This document shows, piece after piece, positions 21,429 through 33,600 of a DNA stretch of 64,000 nt. Every line of letters begins with the position of its first letter. Position 1 is the first letter of the stretch. The DNA is from Vitis vinifera (lineage: Eukaryota > Streptophyta > Magnoliopsida > Vitales > Vitaceae): assembly GCF_030704535.1 (NCBI RefSeq), contig NC_081820.1, positions 24,236,001-24,300,000 on the forward strand. Reading direction: 5' to 3'. The notes under the pieces are model-generated. The model had not been told where the DNA came from. It made no database searches and saw only the letters and a list, made by a program, of their open reading frames with translations. The translations under genes were made by a program, and so were the position numbers.

Positions 21429-22461
21429 ATGTCTTAACAGTCTTGCTGTGCTACATGCGCTTGATTAAGTCCGAATACAATGGTACCACATCACCGCCAT
21501 CATCATCTGCATGGGCTTCTTCACAGACGCCTATGACCTCTTCTGCATCTCCACCGTCTCCAAACTCTGGGGCCGTCTCTACTACTATGACCCTGTTAAC
21601 CACCCTAAAAGGCCTGGCAACCTACCCCACAACGTCAACAATGCTGTTGTAGGGCAGTAGGGGTTGCCCTCGTCGGAACCCTAACAGGACAGCTAGTCTT
21701 TGGCTGGCTTGGCAACAAGCTCGGCCGGAAAAGAGTTTATGGCTTCACTCTCATTCTTATGGTTATTTGTGCTATTTGCTCTGGTCTGTCATTTGGGTAT
21801 AGCTCAAAAGCTGTAATCACTACACTTTGTTTCTTCATATTCTGTCTAGGATTCGGGATTGGCGGTGACTATCCTCTCTCCGCAACGATCATGTCGTACT
21901 ATGCGAATAAAAAGACTTGTGGGGCTTTTATTGGCAGTGTTTGATATGCAGAGCGTGGAGATCATTTTTGCGGGGCTGGTTTCCATGATTCTGTCGAATC
22001 TCTTCCTCATCAAGTATGAAACTGTGCCATTCCAAGAGAATCCTGTGCTTTCTACCCAACGTGAGGCGGATTTTCTGTGGCGGATCGTGCTAATGCTTGT
22101 AGCCTTTCCGGCGCTTTTAATCTAATATTGGAGAATGAAGATGCCGGAGACTGGTCGGTACACTGCCCATATCGAAGGAAATCCTAAACAAGATGCTGTA
22201 GATATGGGTAGGGTTCTTGAGATTGAAATCCAAAAGGAAGGAGATAAAGTGGCAGAGTTTAAGGCTGCTAACGAGTACTCATTATGGTCGAGAGGTGGGC
22301 GTCACCTGATAGGCACAATGAACACCTGGTTCCTGTTGGACATAGCCTTCTACAGCCAAAACCTAACTCAGAGGGATATTTTTCCGGCGATGAACCTGGT
22401 AAATAAAGATTATCAAGTCAGTGCTCTCCGGGAAGTGTTCGAGACATCCAGGGCCATGTTT
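21429..22461 (+). pseudogene. Truncated PHT1 pseudogene (middle copy)
   Basis: Clearly homologous to both PHT1 genes from the ATG to the codons for ETSRAMF (about residue 346 of 517), where similarity stops abruptly at about 22461; the last third is missing. Lesions seen: an extra T after codon 2 that brings an immediate TAA; TAA for a Ser codon in LDSARTQ; loss of bases in the first helix (IIIAG reduced); a frame-changing insertion with a TAG near 21652; a one-base loss near 21937 (AAVFAM region); TAA in the helix before YWRMKMPE; and loss of six codons (EFFDRH). The signature [12 protein letters not shown] is still readable. It cannot encode a transporter. Its sequence is closer to copy 1 in the promoter and in the 5' part of the coding region. 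Confidence 0.93.
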
Positions 22462-22781
22462 TAGGTTGTTATCAAAGTGGGATATCTAGATAGGAATTAA
22501 TATAAAAATTCAACCATTCACGAGACACACAGGGTATATGGAAGACCACCTACAAAGCCTGTCTAAAAACTTTGCAAATATAAAAACCACAAACTTAATC
22601 AATTACTGAGCGAATCCATTGATTCTAAAAGAACAAGCGTATGAATTTACGTGAACTAGATATTAACCTCTCCCAGATATCTTTTCGTAAGCTAGTGCTT
22701 ATATTTGTCTTCACGTTTGCTATATAAAGGTCCGTGCTCCTGACTCCTTACTGAACTCCCCAATAAATCAAGTTAGGAATA

Positions 22782-23290
22782 TCTCCCTCTTTTGGTCATA
22801 AAAATCATTAAGTATAAGAAACCAAGTTCGAAAAAAAAAAACAAAAAAACAAAAACGGCCTCTTTTTGTCATAAAAGTGACATAGTATAAGCAACTAAAT
22901 TTTAAAATAAAAAAATAAAAATAAATAAAAGATAAAAAATAAATAAAATAAAATTATAAAAATTGTGAAAACACTTAAACACCCGCACTCTTTTGGGGTG
23001 CTTGAAAGCTCATCATAAAATTTCATTTTCTTAAGCCACTTAAGTTAATGGATTAATATAAACTAATTTAGAGTGTGTTTAACAATAATTTTATAAATAA
23101 AAAAATTATCATTTTAATACTTGAATATTAAAAAATTTTAAATATTAAAAATATTGAAAGAGCTTCCTAAAATCACTGTCAAATGAGCTCTTAATCTATT
23201 TGTTACCATCATTCAACCAAGCATATATACACATTCATACTTGTCTGAATAACCTAATTCAAAACTAACAATGATCTCAAGTTTTCAAAA
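22782..23290. repeat. Direct repeat, copy 1, carrying a MITE
   Basis: Shares TCATAAAA..AAGTATAAG, GTGCTTGAAAGCTCATCATA, ATTCAACCAAGCATA and GAATAACCTAATTCAAAACT in order with 24475-24800. An LTR pair or plain duplication cannot be told apart. Confidence 0.6.
23071..23190. mobile_element. Tourist-like MITE, copy D
   Basis: 120 bp flanked by TTA (23068-23070 and 23191-23193). Left end GAGTGTGTTTAACAATAATT; right end is the complement of GAGCTCATTTGACAGTGATT. The sister repeat reads straight through (AAGTTAATCTCTGTTACC, about 24702-24720). Confidence 0.75.
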
Positions 23291-24474
23291 ACCAATCTAA
23301 ATGCTAGATTTTACAATTTTTATTGAAAGCCCTTGATTTGGAAAGAAGATTTTACATGCTCTCTAGGATCTTACCATGTGTGAACTTAACTTTTAACCTA
23401 TAAATAGGACATTGGATTTCTTTTTTATAGTTCTTGGACGTTCTTGGACTTTCTTAGGGAGAGAAGAGAATACTGAAGATTTTTGTTTGTTTTCTCTATT
23501 TTAATCTATTGTTTCTGATTTCTTTTATTCAAAAATGATTTTTTATTCTTCTTTTATGAATTATGTGAATAAAATCACCACCATGAGAGGCTAAAAGCCA
23601 ACTTGGGTTGTGAAACATGAAAATCTAAAGTTAGAGCCAAGGGAAAACAATGAATAAAATCAAACTAAAAATGGAATGAATGAAAGGTTGAAGTATAATA
23701 AATAAAACAGAGATATCTTCTACTATTAGTTTAAATTAAGGATGATACATAACTCATTCTTTGATATTTGAAATTCTTAGTAATTCTTGATCCCTAATTA
23801 TATAAGGTTTTAGTATTGTTATCTACAGACAAATTTAAATAAAGTGATAAAGGTCTAAATCCTAGACCTAAACCCAATTTTCATATCCATTCATCAATTT
23901 GGTATTTTAATTATAAAATAAAATATTAAAAAATAAGATACGAATGTAATCCTAAGTTATGAAACTCGGGTTGATCTCGTTTGACCCCACATTCTAAATA
24001 CTTTAAGACTAACTAATTGCTTGAGGCTCTATATCAAAAGTTGGATTGTGGAACCCCCAATCTTAAATCATTTGAATCAGAAATCAATAATTCTTTTGCA
24101 ATTTAATTAAGTTTATTTTAGTAAATTCAATTTTATTCAAATAAATTTTGCACATTTTTAGTTCAAGAAATAAAGCAAAAAAGCAATCATTTGGTCCTAA
24201 GTTGACAATTTAAAATCTCCAATTATATATGATTTTATTTATTTTTTTGGATTTTGATGAGAATAATATATAAGATTTTTTTTTTTGGGGAAATTTGAGG
24301 GAGTGCATATGCAACCCCAGCCCTTACTAGATCCGCCCCTATGTGCCATTGGAGCATAATTTGTGATTCTAATCACATACACTCGAACAATAATTATTAC
24401 TAATAAAAAGTAATCCGTGTCAAAAAATATAATAACATAGAAATGAAAATCAAAATCTAATAATCAACCATATT

Positions 24475-24800
24475 ATCTCTCCCTTTTTGTCATAAAAAGA
24501 ATAAAGTATAAGCAACAAAGCATAAGAAAAGGAGGTGTTTATATATATATATATATATGAAATATAAGCACTTATAAGGGGCTTATAACGCTTAATCATT
24601 CACAAGGGCCCATAACGCTTAAGCACTTACAAGGGGCACATGAGCACTCTTTTTGGAGTGCTTGAAAGCTCATCATAAAATTTTGTATTTTTCAGCTTAT
24701 TTAAGTTAATCTCTGTTACCATTATTCAACCAAGCATACACAATCATACTTATTTGAATAACCTAATTCAAAACTAACAAATCATTTAAAATTTTCAATA
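24475..24800. repeat. Direct repeat, copy 2, without the MITE
   Basis: Partner of 22782-23290. It includes a short (TA)n tract at about 24540-24558 and a local repeat of ATAACGCTTA (about 24577 and 24611). Confidence 0.6.
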
Positions 24801-25468
24801 TAAAACAACTAATCCAGCACACTAACAATTTCCGTACTTACTAATTTTGACCACATTAGCCAATATTCCCATCTCAAAGCAACAATATATATACCACCTT
24901 AGACTACAATGATGTGAACTTTCCTTGATTAACCAAAGACAAAGCCAAAATTAATGACAGCTTTGTCTAGGGGATTAACCGGGCCGTGCCAAAACATAGC
25001 TTCAATAGAAAATTGTGATCAGAAACAACAACCGTCAAACTTAGGGTTGCATATATGAAAAGGACTAATGATTCCACCTTGGAGTACCCCATATGAAAAT
25101 GACTCACAGTTTGAACCAACTGGCAAAAGATCCCTGAGAAACCTAACTCAAAGGGAAGAAATATGTACAATTAAACCCAAATAATCCTAAGATTTCCTTG
25201 ATAACCAAACATGATGTTCTTCTATATCATTTCTTTTTGCCTTGAATTTTTCTGGTCATCAGGTAAAATTGAACCTACATTAATGGCTAAATGATACAAT
25301 TATTTAATCAAATTTATGTAGATGTTCTTTAGTTGCTTCCAAAGAAGATTTCTTGACTTTGATTATATATAAGCCATGCTGTCAATCTTAGCTTTGTCTC
25401 TTGGCCTGAGGAATCATGCCGTAAGCCTACTCGCAATTCACTAGAAATTCTATACACATCTTACTATG

Positions 25469-25476
25469 GCATATCC
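25469..25476 (+). promoter_or_regulatory. P1BS motif, distal, PHT1 copy 3
   Basis: GCATATCC, a match to GNATATNC, about 214 bp before the start codon. Confidence 0.75.
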
Positions 25477-25501
25477 TTTCCTATAGACGTCCACGCAAAT
25501 A

Positions 25502-25509
25502 GAATATCC
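25502..25509 (+). promoter_or_regulatory. P1BS motif, proximal, PHT1 copy 3
   Basis: GAATATCC, a match to GNATATNC, 33 bp after the distal site. Confidence 0.78.
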
Positions 25510-25622
25510 CTTCATGTACTATTCCATACTTCTTGTTGTTCCCTAATCAAACATAGGTTTAAACGGCCATATACAATTTCCAACTAACCTTCCCACCATC
25601 ACTCCCCACAAGGCAAGCTACT

Positions 25623-25628
25623 TATAAA
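25623..25628 (+). promoter_or_regulatory. TATA box of PHT1 copy 3
   Basis: TATAAA 62 bp before the ATG, in the conserved TATAAAATGTG block. Confidence 0.7.
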
Positions 25629-25689
25629 ATGTGTAGGAGGCTTCACAAACACAATTCAACGATAATCAAGGCAAAATCCAGCCCACAAA

Positions 25690-27243
25690 ATGTCTGACGG
25701 TCTCGCTGTGCTACATGCTCTTGATTCAGCTCGAACACAATGGTACCACATCACCGCCATCGTCATCGCCGGCATGGGCTTCTTCACTGATGCCTATGAT
25801 CTCTTCTGCATCTCCACCGTCTCCAAACTCCTCGGCCGCCTTTACTACTATGACCCCACTAAAGATAAGCCTGGGAAGCTCCCCCACGGTGTTAACAACT
25901 TTGTGATTGGGGTTGCCCTAGTAGGAACCCTATCAGGCCAACTAGTATTTGGTTGGCTTGGTGACAAACTTGGCCGGAAAAAAGTTTATGGCATGACTCT
26001 CATTCTTATGTCCATTTGTGCCATCTGCTCTGGCCTATCCTTCGGCTTCAGCAATAAATCTGTAATCACTACACTTTGTTTCTTCAGATTCTGGCTAGGG
26101 TTTGGAATTGGAGGTGACTATCCTCTCTCCGCAACGATCATGTCGGAGTATGCAAATAAAAAAACTCGTGGGGCTTTTATTGCAGCCGTGTTTGCTATGC
26201 AGGGCGTGGGGATCGTTTTTGCAGGGCTGGTTTCCATGATTCTCTCGAAGCTCTTTCTCCTCAAGTATGAGACTGTGCCATTCAGTGAGGAACCTATACT
26301 TTCTACACAACCTGAGGCAGATTATCTATGGCGGATCGTGCTGATGCTTGGAGCCTTGCCTGCGCTTTTAACATACTATTGGAGAATGAAGATGCCGGAG
26401 ACCGGTCGGTACACTGCCCTTATTGAAGGAAATGCTAAACAAGCTGCTGCAGACATGGGTAGGGTTCTTGAGATTGAAATCCAAGCTGAAGCAGATAAAG
26501 TGGCAGAGTTTAAGGCTGCTAACGAGTACTCATTATGGTCGAGAGAGTTCTTTGATCGCCATGGGCGTCACCTGATAGGCACAATGAGCACCTGGTTCTT
26601 GTTGGACATAGCCTTCTACAGCCAAAACCTAACTCAGAAGGATATTTTTCCGGCGATGAACCTGGTAAAGAAAGATTATGAAGTCAGTGCTCTCCGGGAA
26701 ATGTTCGAGACATCCAGGGCCATGTTTGTGGTGGCCTTGCTGGGGACTTTTCCGGGATACTGGTTCACAGTTTTCTTCATTGACCGGATTGGCCGATTCA
26801 TCATCCAGCTTGTGGGGTTCTTCATGATGTCCTTATTCATGCTGATAATAGGAATCAAGTACGAATACCTCAGGGACGATAATAAATGGCTGTTTGCAGT
26901 CCTATATGGGCTGACCTTCTTCTTCGCCAATTTCGGTCCAAACAGCACAACTTTTGTTCTTCCGGCCGAGCTGTTCCCGACCCGAGTGAGATCAACATGC
27001 CATGCAATGAGCGCTGCGGCCGGGAAGGCTGGGGCTATGATCGGGGCATTTGTGGTGGCGACCTATACTTTGGATGGTAAAGCTAATGAAATTAGGATAG
27101 CCATGATAACCATGGCCTGTACAAACATGCTAGGGTTCTTCTGCACATTCTTGGTGACGGAGACCAAAGGCCGATCCCTCGAGGAAATATCAGGCGAGGA
27201 TGGAGGTATTAATGAAACCGAGATGGCTAGCAGACCATCTTAA
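25690..27243 (+). CDS. PHT1: PHT1 high-affinity H+/phosphate symporter, copy 3
   Basis: Intronless, 517 aa, twelve expected membrane helices, plasma membrane. MFS motif A GDKLGRKK at 91-98; signature [13 protein letters not shown] at 141-153. Residues matching the phosphate and proton site of fungal PiPT are Tyr144, Gln171, Trp302, Asp306, Tyr310 and Asn414. The central cytoplasmic loop is about 231-292. The C-terminus ([14 protein letters not shown]) carries the conserved region through which PHT1 traffic and phosphorylation are controlled in other species. It differs from copy 1 mainly in the first 210 residues, including a shorter loop after YYYDP. Two P1BS sites and a TATA box precede it, so phosphate-starvation control is likely. 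It has no stop or frame error and is probably functional. Confidence 0.97.
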   Translation: MSDGLAVLHALDSARTQWYHITAIVIAGMGFFTDAYDLFCISTVSKLLGRLYYYDPTKDKPGKLPHGVNNFVIGVALVGTLSGQLVFGWLGDKLGRKKVYGMTLILMSICAICSGLSFGFSNKSVITTLCFFRFWLGFGIGGDYPLSATIMSEYANKKTRGAFIAAVFAMQGVGIVFAGLVSMILSKLFLLKYETVPFSEEPILSTQPEADYLWRIVLMLGALPALLTYYWRMKMPETGRYTALIEGNAKQAAADMGRVLEIEIQAEADKVAEFKAANEYSLWSREFFDRHGRHLIGTMSTWFLLDIAFYSQNLTQKDIFPAMNLVKKDYEVSALREMFETSRAMFVVALLGTFPGYWFTVFFIDRIGRFIIQLVGFFMMSLFMLIIGIKYEYLRDDNKWLFAVLYGLTFFFANFGPNSTTFVLPAELFPTRVRSTCHAMSAAAGKAGAMIGAFVVATYTLDGKANEIRIAMITMACTNMLGFFCTFLVTETKGRSLEEISGEDGGINETEMASRPS

Positions 27244-28208
27244 GAAAGGACGGTTATCAGTGGCACGTGAAAGAATGTTAGAACTTAATCTGAATTACGT
27301 GAATCAATATTTATCTTTGCCTTGTGTGTAGAAGAGTTGCTTTGGGGCTGATGATGAGTGTGTGAGAAATGAATAAGGGGGGCAATAGAACAGTGTTTCG
27401 TTTGCCGTTTGTGTTTGTATTATATGCATTCCTACCAAAATAAATGATCCTGAAGTTTGTATTTGAAAAAATATGTAGTTAAGGGCGTCGCTTTGTTTTT
27501 CCTTAGTGAAATGTATAAATTTACATGATTGATGAAATGATATTTAGACTTTTATTTCAATCAGGTGAATGTTTCTCTTTTGCATGCATGATTAACCTTT
27601 GAAAATGACATACTAGCCTAAAAACACAAAAAGTGAATCAATCCACAAAGATGCACGAGTTCAGTCGATCATTTCAATGACCATGGATGAGAGAAAATCA
27701 TTTCGTTACATCATAGTGAATATGAGTGTATCTCCTACTATTTCTCAAATTTCTATCCATTAATCTATATAAGTTTTTCATGTCTATCCCTAGCTATCTC
27801 ACAACATTTTTCCCTCATGACATCAAATATTTACATGAATATTAATTTCTAACAAACTTTCTTTATTCTACTAGAAAATCTAATATTACAAAAATATATC
27901 AAGAAGAAATATTGTTTACAATATTCTTTATAAAAGGAATATACACCAATTAGGAGTTCGAAACACTTTCCAACAATCTTTATTTTAAATAAAATTCTAT
28001 CTAGCTAAGTAACATCTTCATCTTTCTATGATGCATGTTATTATTGTATACCTAGGTTTTTCACATATACATGCTTTTACATCGGACATGACTCTTTTGA
28101 TACATTATTATCAAGAAAGTCACTCAATTTACTCCACCTGAAAACTTGTCTAAACTAAATCTTTACTCTATATTATAACTTTCTTATGTATGTCACACTC
28201 TCCTCATA

Positions 28209-28281
28209 CACCACGATCCCCTTTGTGCACCATGATCCCTTTTGTGCACCACAATCCCCTTCATGCACCATGATCTTGCCA
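28209..28281. repeat. 19-bp tandem repeat, four copies
   Basis: Units CACCAYGATCCCYTTTGTG start at 28209, 28228, 28247 and 28266, with an exact spacing of 19. The last is incomplete. Confidence 0.9.
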
Positions 28282-29186
28282 TATGTCAAGAACATTCTTT
28301 ATTTATCTTATAATAGATCTCCATAGATTCAAACTATTTTACAACTTCATTATTTTTACGTTTCAATACGCAACAATTATATAGGAGAAAGTACTACACT
28401 TATTCTAGATAACGAAGTTTATACTTCATGTATCACATTCAAATGAGAGAACAATTAACTCAACCTTCAATTAAAATTTCTTTTATAATCCTCTTAATGT
28501 GTTTCATTCCCCCTTAACTTCTTGACCTAGGCTATGATTCTACTTGTTGCACTAATGAAAACTTTAATATCATGAATTAGTGTAAAATGTAAAAATAAAG
28601 CAAAATCAACCATATATGCAACAATATACAAGATTTTAATGTGATTCAAACAATCATATCTACACCCACTAATGAGAAATAATCATTTCACTATACCAAA
28701 TAGAATATTCTAGAAAATAGAAAATACGGATATAAATATTGAACCATAAAAAATTTCAAGTTTTCATTGGGTATCTTCTACTCTTTTTCACATCTCTACC
28801 TATTAAATGTAGACTTTTAAAGTTTATTTGCATCTCATTACTTTTTCACCTTGTGACTTATAATAATTATAGAGATTTCTTATATTATAAATATGTTAAA
28901 ATTTATTATTTTTCATCTAACAATGAAATTAACTTGAATTCATCATGAAAATTAACTTGAATAAATTACAAGCCAGCAGTCATTAACATCTTTCTTATTC
29001 CCTAACATAAGTTGCAATTCATGTGTCATACATTATCCAAATCTCTTTTTGAATCTTAAAAACTAAGGTGGAAAGACAAGAAAAGGAAAAAAGAGAAGGA
29101 ATGTGGTGGATGATGTTTTCTTTTATATGATATGAGATTATTTGTGATCGCCTCGATAAGATATGTTAAGCAATCAATATTATTGA

Positions 29187-29460
29187 GTCAAAGTTAGGAA
29201 CTTGTATATGAATGGTATTGATATTTATACAACAAAAATGGGAATAGAAAATAACTTTTGCCTATAATATAATATGTATGGTATTGGTGTTAATTCTAAT
29301 TCCCAATATATTTATCAAGGTGTGTCAAAGTTAGGAACTTGTATATGAATGGTATTGATATTTACACAACAAAAATGGGAATAGGAAATAATTTTTGCCT
29401 ATAATATAATATGTATGGTATTGGTGTTCATTTTAATTTCCAATATATTTATCAAGGTGT
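29187..29460. repeat. 137-bp tandem duplication
   Basis: Unit 1 29187-29323 and unit 2 29324-29460 are the same length and differ at only a handful of bases. Both begin GTCAAAGTTAGGAACTTG and end TATTTATCAAGGTGT. Confidence 0.93.
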
Positions 29461-30603
29461 AAAGGAGTGAAATGGATTAAGAAGCAAGAATGATAGAGTG
29501 GGTTAGTAGTTGTCTCGAAGGAGGATATAGAACACTTAAGAGAAGTACCTTTGGAGACGACTCAAAAAATCTTTACCAACAAAAAAAAAAACACCCTTCC
29601 TCTAGCCCCTATACCCTTTATGTAACAACTCAAGAAGGTAGTGATGACGGATTATAGTCTATGGAGAGCAAAGTCTCAAATCATTCCATGAGAGAGTAAT
29701 CCAAACTTATAATAATCCCAAGCTTTGTTGGCTCAAAATGTATTGAATTGCAATAAGAGAATCAAATCTTATCCTTTCCTACCTCAATTTGCACCAAGAG
29801 CCCTCATCTCTCAAATCAACAAAAATAAGTTTGACAAAGATTTGTGGCCTTCTTCGTATTAATTGATCATCATTTGACTCTATTTATCAAACTAAAACTT
29901 TTCAATCGACTTCTATAACGAAAGTATATATTAAGCTCATTACTAGGATGCATCGGATCGGTCCATAGTGAACCTTTCAACACCCAACCAAATCAATCAA
30001 ACTTAACAACATCAAGGTGATAGTAATCATCACCAAATGGGGTTTTAAAGGGAGCATGAAAATTATGAAAGTAGGTGCGGACAAAGTTGAGGGTCATCTT
30101 TACATGGAAGGAGGGACACACCACCATACCATTACACATGGTGGTAAATTTTTTAGAATGGGGTCATAGGAGATTCTTTCATCAACCTTTTGGGAAAGCT
30201 CTTGTGGCATAATTTATCCACTATCTTTTTACTCTTCGTTTTTTTGAAGATGATGGATTTTCATCTCAAGTATTAATATATATTTCTATTCGTTTTCATA
30301 ATAAAGAAGTTAAAAGGGAGGGATTATATTTCCTTTTTTATTAAAATAGAAGAGTTATGATTATTTGTAATAGCAAAATGAAAATTAGGAAGGACAAAGA
30401 AAAAGAAAAAAAAATACACACACACACTTCGGGACAAAAATGGAACAAAAGCCCACTTACAGAAGGTATCTCCTACAAGCCCAAATAAAAGGCCCACAAG
30501 CAAGGCAAATAAAAGAGCCAAGAAGGCCCATCAGTTCAAACTTCAAATACCGAACCGTCGAACCCTAGGAAACTTTCTCGCCAATTTTCGTCCACTTTCC
30601 CTC

Positions 30604-33600
30604 ATGAAATGGGAAATGGAGATCGAAGAAATCGAGGCAATTCTCGAGAAAATTTGGGACCTGCACGACAAACTAAGCGACGCAATCCACTCAATTTCCC
30701 GATTTCATTTTCTCAATTCCATCAAATCCCTTAGAAAATCCGACAAAAGTAAACCCCTCAACGACGTCGATGAGAATCGGTTTGGTTTCGTATACGCCAA
30801 GGATTTTAGGGTCGAAGACGATGACTTGGCGATTCAAGAGGCTAAGAGTCTCAATGCCATCAGAACCGCTCTCGAGAACCTCGAAGACCAGCTCGAGTTC
30901 TTCCACGTGAGTTAACCTTTTTGGTTTTTTTTTTTTTTTTTCATGTACATTCTGTTTGGCTGATGGGGATAAGGCATGAATTTGTCGTTCTTCCTTTTTG
31001 GTTGGCATGCCGTTTGGTTGCTGAGAGAATTGGAGGGAAAGCGTAAAAAATTGAATTATGAGTATTACTGTTATTTTTCAAAAAAAAAATCTCTAAATTC
31101 TGTTGAACTGATGAAAATGGAGGAAAGAAAATGGGTTCTACCGAACTTTGTCTGTTGACAATGTAGCTCAATTTCCTATATTAGAGAAGGTTGAAACTAT
31201 GTTAGGATTGTGTAAAGTTTGTATATAATTCAAATAAATAAAACCTGGTAAGGGTAAAATTGAGGGAATAGTGAAGATTGCTGTAGATGATATACGAAGA
31301 ATGACTATTTTTTTTATCTGATAAAGGGAAAAGGAGTAATTTTGGATTTGGATTGAGTGAAGTTGAGGAGGTTGATAAATTGGAGTGCTTCTCAAGCTTT
31401 GTGTGATCCACACTTCCCCTCCCACTTTTGAATGAATTAGTTTTATAGGGTAATAAGGTGATTACAAGGATTATTGTGCTTTATGCGGTGTGGAATTCCT
31501 CCAAGAAAAAAGATATCTTTCAAATGAACTTAGAGAAGTTGAAAATGTCATGATGATTGTGTGGGAATATTAGAAATGATCTATTTTGACCCAAATGGAT
31601 TTGAGAAATTTGAGGTGGGAGAAGTTGATGATTTCATGAAGTAGTTTTGGCCAAGATAGGTTGGTCATAGGGGTCAAATAAAAATGATTGCATCCAAATT
31701 CATCCACAGGGTAGACGTTGAATGCACCTTGAGGACAAGGATAAAGTTGAGAAAAAACGTTGTATGAGATTCTAAGAGGAGGCACGATGGACAATGATGT
31801 AAAAGGAGTTATGACACTTGGTTGACTATAATGGTTTCTAATGGTCCATGTACATAACTTGGCGTAGTTGAGATAGACTTTGTTGAGCTTACTTGAGTTG
31901 AATTAAATTAAGTTGATGTTGATATTTTCTAGACAAGCGATGGTCTTCAATGTCATTTATAATAAAAGCATAAGATGAAAGGGATATTGCAGTTCTGTTG
32001 TTTGGTGCTAACATGTGAAACCATAATATGTTAAATGTGGCGATTTTGACACAGGGCTGGCACTCATGAATGTGCTTCCAGGGACCATGTCTTTAATAAT
32101 TCTAATCCACAGAGTATAACTCATAGAATATCACATGTCATTCAATCTCCAAGTGGCCCTTGTTGCCATGTTCTATAGATATCCTTACACTGGGACATGT
32201 TAGCATATTGCACATCCCAATTTTGAGGGTACCCGAGTTCCTCTGATGCCCAAGCCTATCCCAGGATGAAAGAGCTCATCTCATAAAGTGAATGAAGGAT
32301 AAGTGAGCAATCAACCCAATATGTGCATATGTGTAGCCACCCTCCACTTGCTACTCCACCTTGCTTGTGTTGGCTTCACCAGGAAACTTTTAGCAGAGTA
32401 CCTCTAATGCCCACATCTTCACCTCTCCAAGAGTTAGCCTAACAGCAAATAACATCACAGTGAGGTTTCAAAGTTGTATAGGATAATAGAATCCTGCTGC
32501 TTCATACCTGCACTAGATGGGAGCTTATGGAGCCTAACATAGACTTGGTACAACTCGAAAGGACCAGTTTAGTGTGCATGTGGCACTGTCTCATTGGTGC
32601 ATGGGTTTATAAACCAGCTGGCCCTCATTCCATAAACTCATGTACATAGGCACAAAAATTCACCATCTAAGGGAGTTTGAATCCAATGGAAACTCTGAGC
32701 TCAGAAGGGCACTCCCTAAATTTCTCCAAAGTTCTGTCCTTGGGAGACCTGCAGAGGCCTATTGCCTTAATCATCTTCTTGCAGTTCTCAATCCTCTCCT
32801 ATCCCTTCAGACTTGGAATGCTCACCATTGACGTGATTGATCTCTTATGAAAAGGAGCTTGTGTAAACAGTTATGTTATTATGGTTCACCCTGTGCAATT
32901 CCACCTTTTTATAATTTAAATGCACATTAGCATGGAGGGCTCATTTTTCATGCATTAAACGCTTGTGTCCACTATTTGTTTGTTTGTCTTAATATGGATA
33001 AACATTGCAGTTGTGTTTATTTCAGGTTACAAAATTGTGCTCAGCATCTCAAACTTTCATCTAGAAACCTCATTTAAGTTTCAGCGCACACTTTTGACCT
33101 GTGACTTGTTTAATACTATTTGTTAATGTTTTGATTTTGTTGATGATCTGTTTTACAGACTGTACAGGTACATCAACAAGCAGAGAGGGATGCTGCAATT
33201 GCACGACTAGAACAAAGTCGGATTGTTCTTGCAATTAGGTTGTCTGAACACCATGGCAAGAAGTACAAAGTCATTGAAGAAGCTATGGCATTTGTGGGAG
33301 ATGTTCGTGATGCAGGTCCCTTTGTTTTACCTGATAATCTTTTTGGTCCTCCAGTAAGTCCCCCTGGGAAGAACGTTGCACCCCATGAAGAGAAGAGGTC
33401 AAATTTTCTCATCAAAGTTCTCATTTCTTGTTTCAATTTCGGGAAGAAATCACTTAAATTGGATCATATGGGTGGGATCCTTGGTAATGCTGCTCTAGTC
33501 GCTGTTAGCATGCTTGCACTGCTACATCTGAACCAAGTAACTTACAAGGACAAAATTGTATTAGAACCTCCACAGAAGCGAGAAGATAATATCTACAGAA

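Larger units (their letters stand above)
22462..24860. other. Repeat-filled spacer after the PHT1 pseudogene
   Basis: No gene is recognised. It holds two related segments in the same orientation (22782-23290 and 24475-24800) and a MITE. In between is AT-rich DNA with no protein homology I can see. Confidence 0.55.
24861..25689 (+). promoter_or_regulatory. Upstream region of PHT1 copy 3
   Basis: Similar to 17186-18375 from about 24861 (CATCTCAAAG, TAGCTTCAATAGAAAA, CCGTCAAA). It carries both P1BS motifs, the CATAGGTTTAAACGGCCA block and a TATA box at 25623-25628. Confidence 0.75.
27244..30603. other. Intergenic region between PHT1 copy 3 and PDV1
   Basis: The first 300 bp are probably 3' UTR. 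The rest holds no recognisable gene. It contains a 19-bp tandem repeat (28209-28281) and a 137-bp tandem duplication (29187-29460). The last 100-200 bases are the promoter and leader of PDV1. Confidence 0.6.

Noticed and set aside
21759-22464. Apparently separate PHT1-like ORFs
   Set aside because: They are fragments of one disrupted gene copy, broken by stops and frameshifts.
28209-28281. Possible CRISPR-like array
   Set aside because: Units are head to tail without spacers, and this is a plant nuclear sequence.
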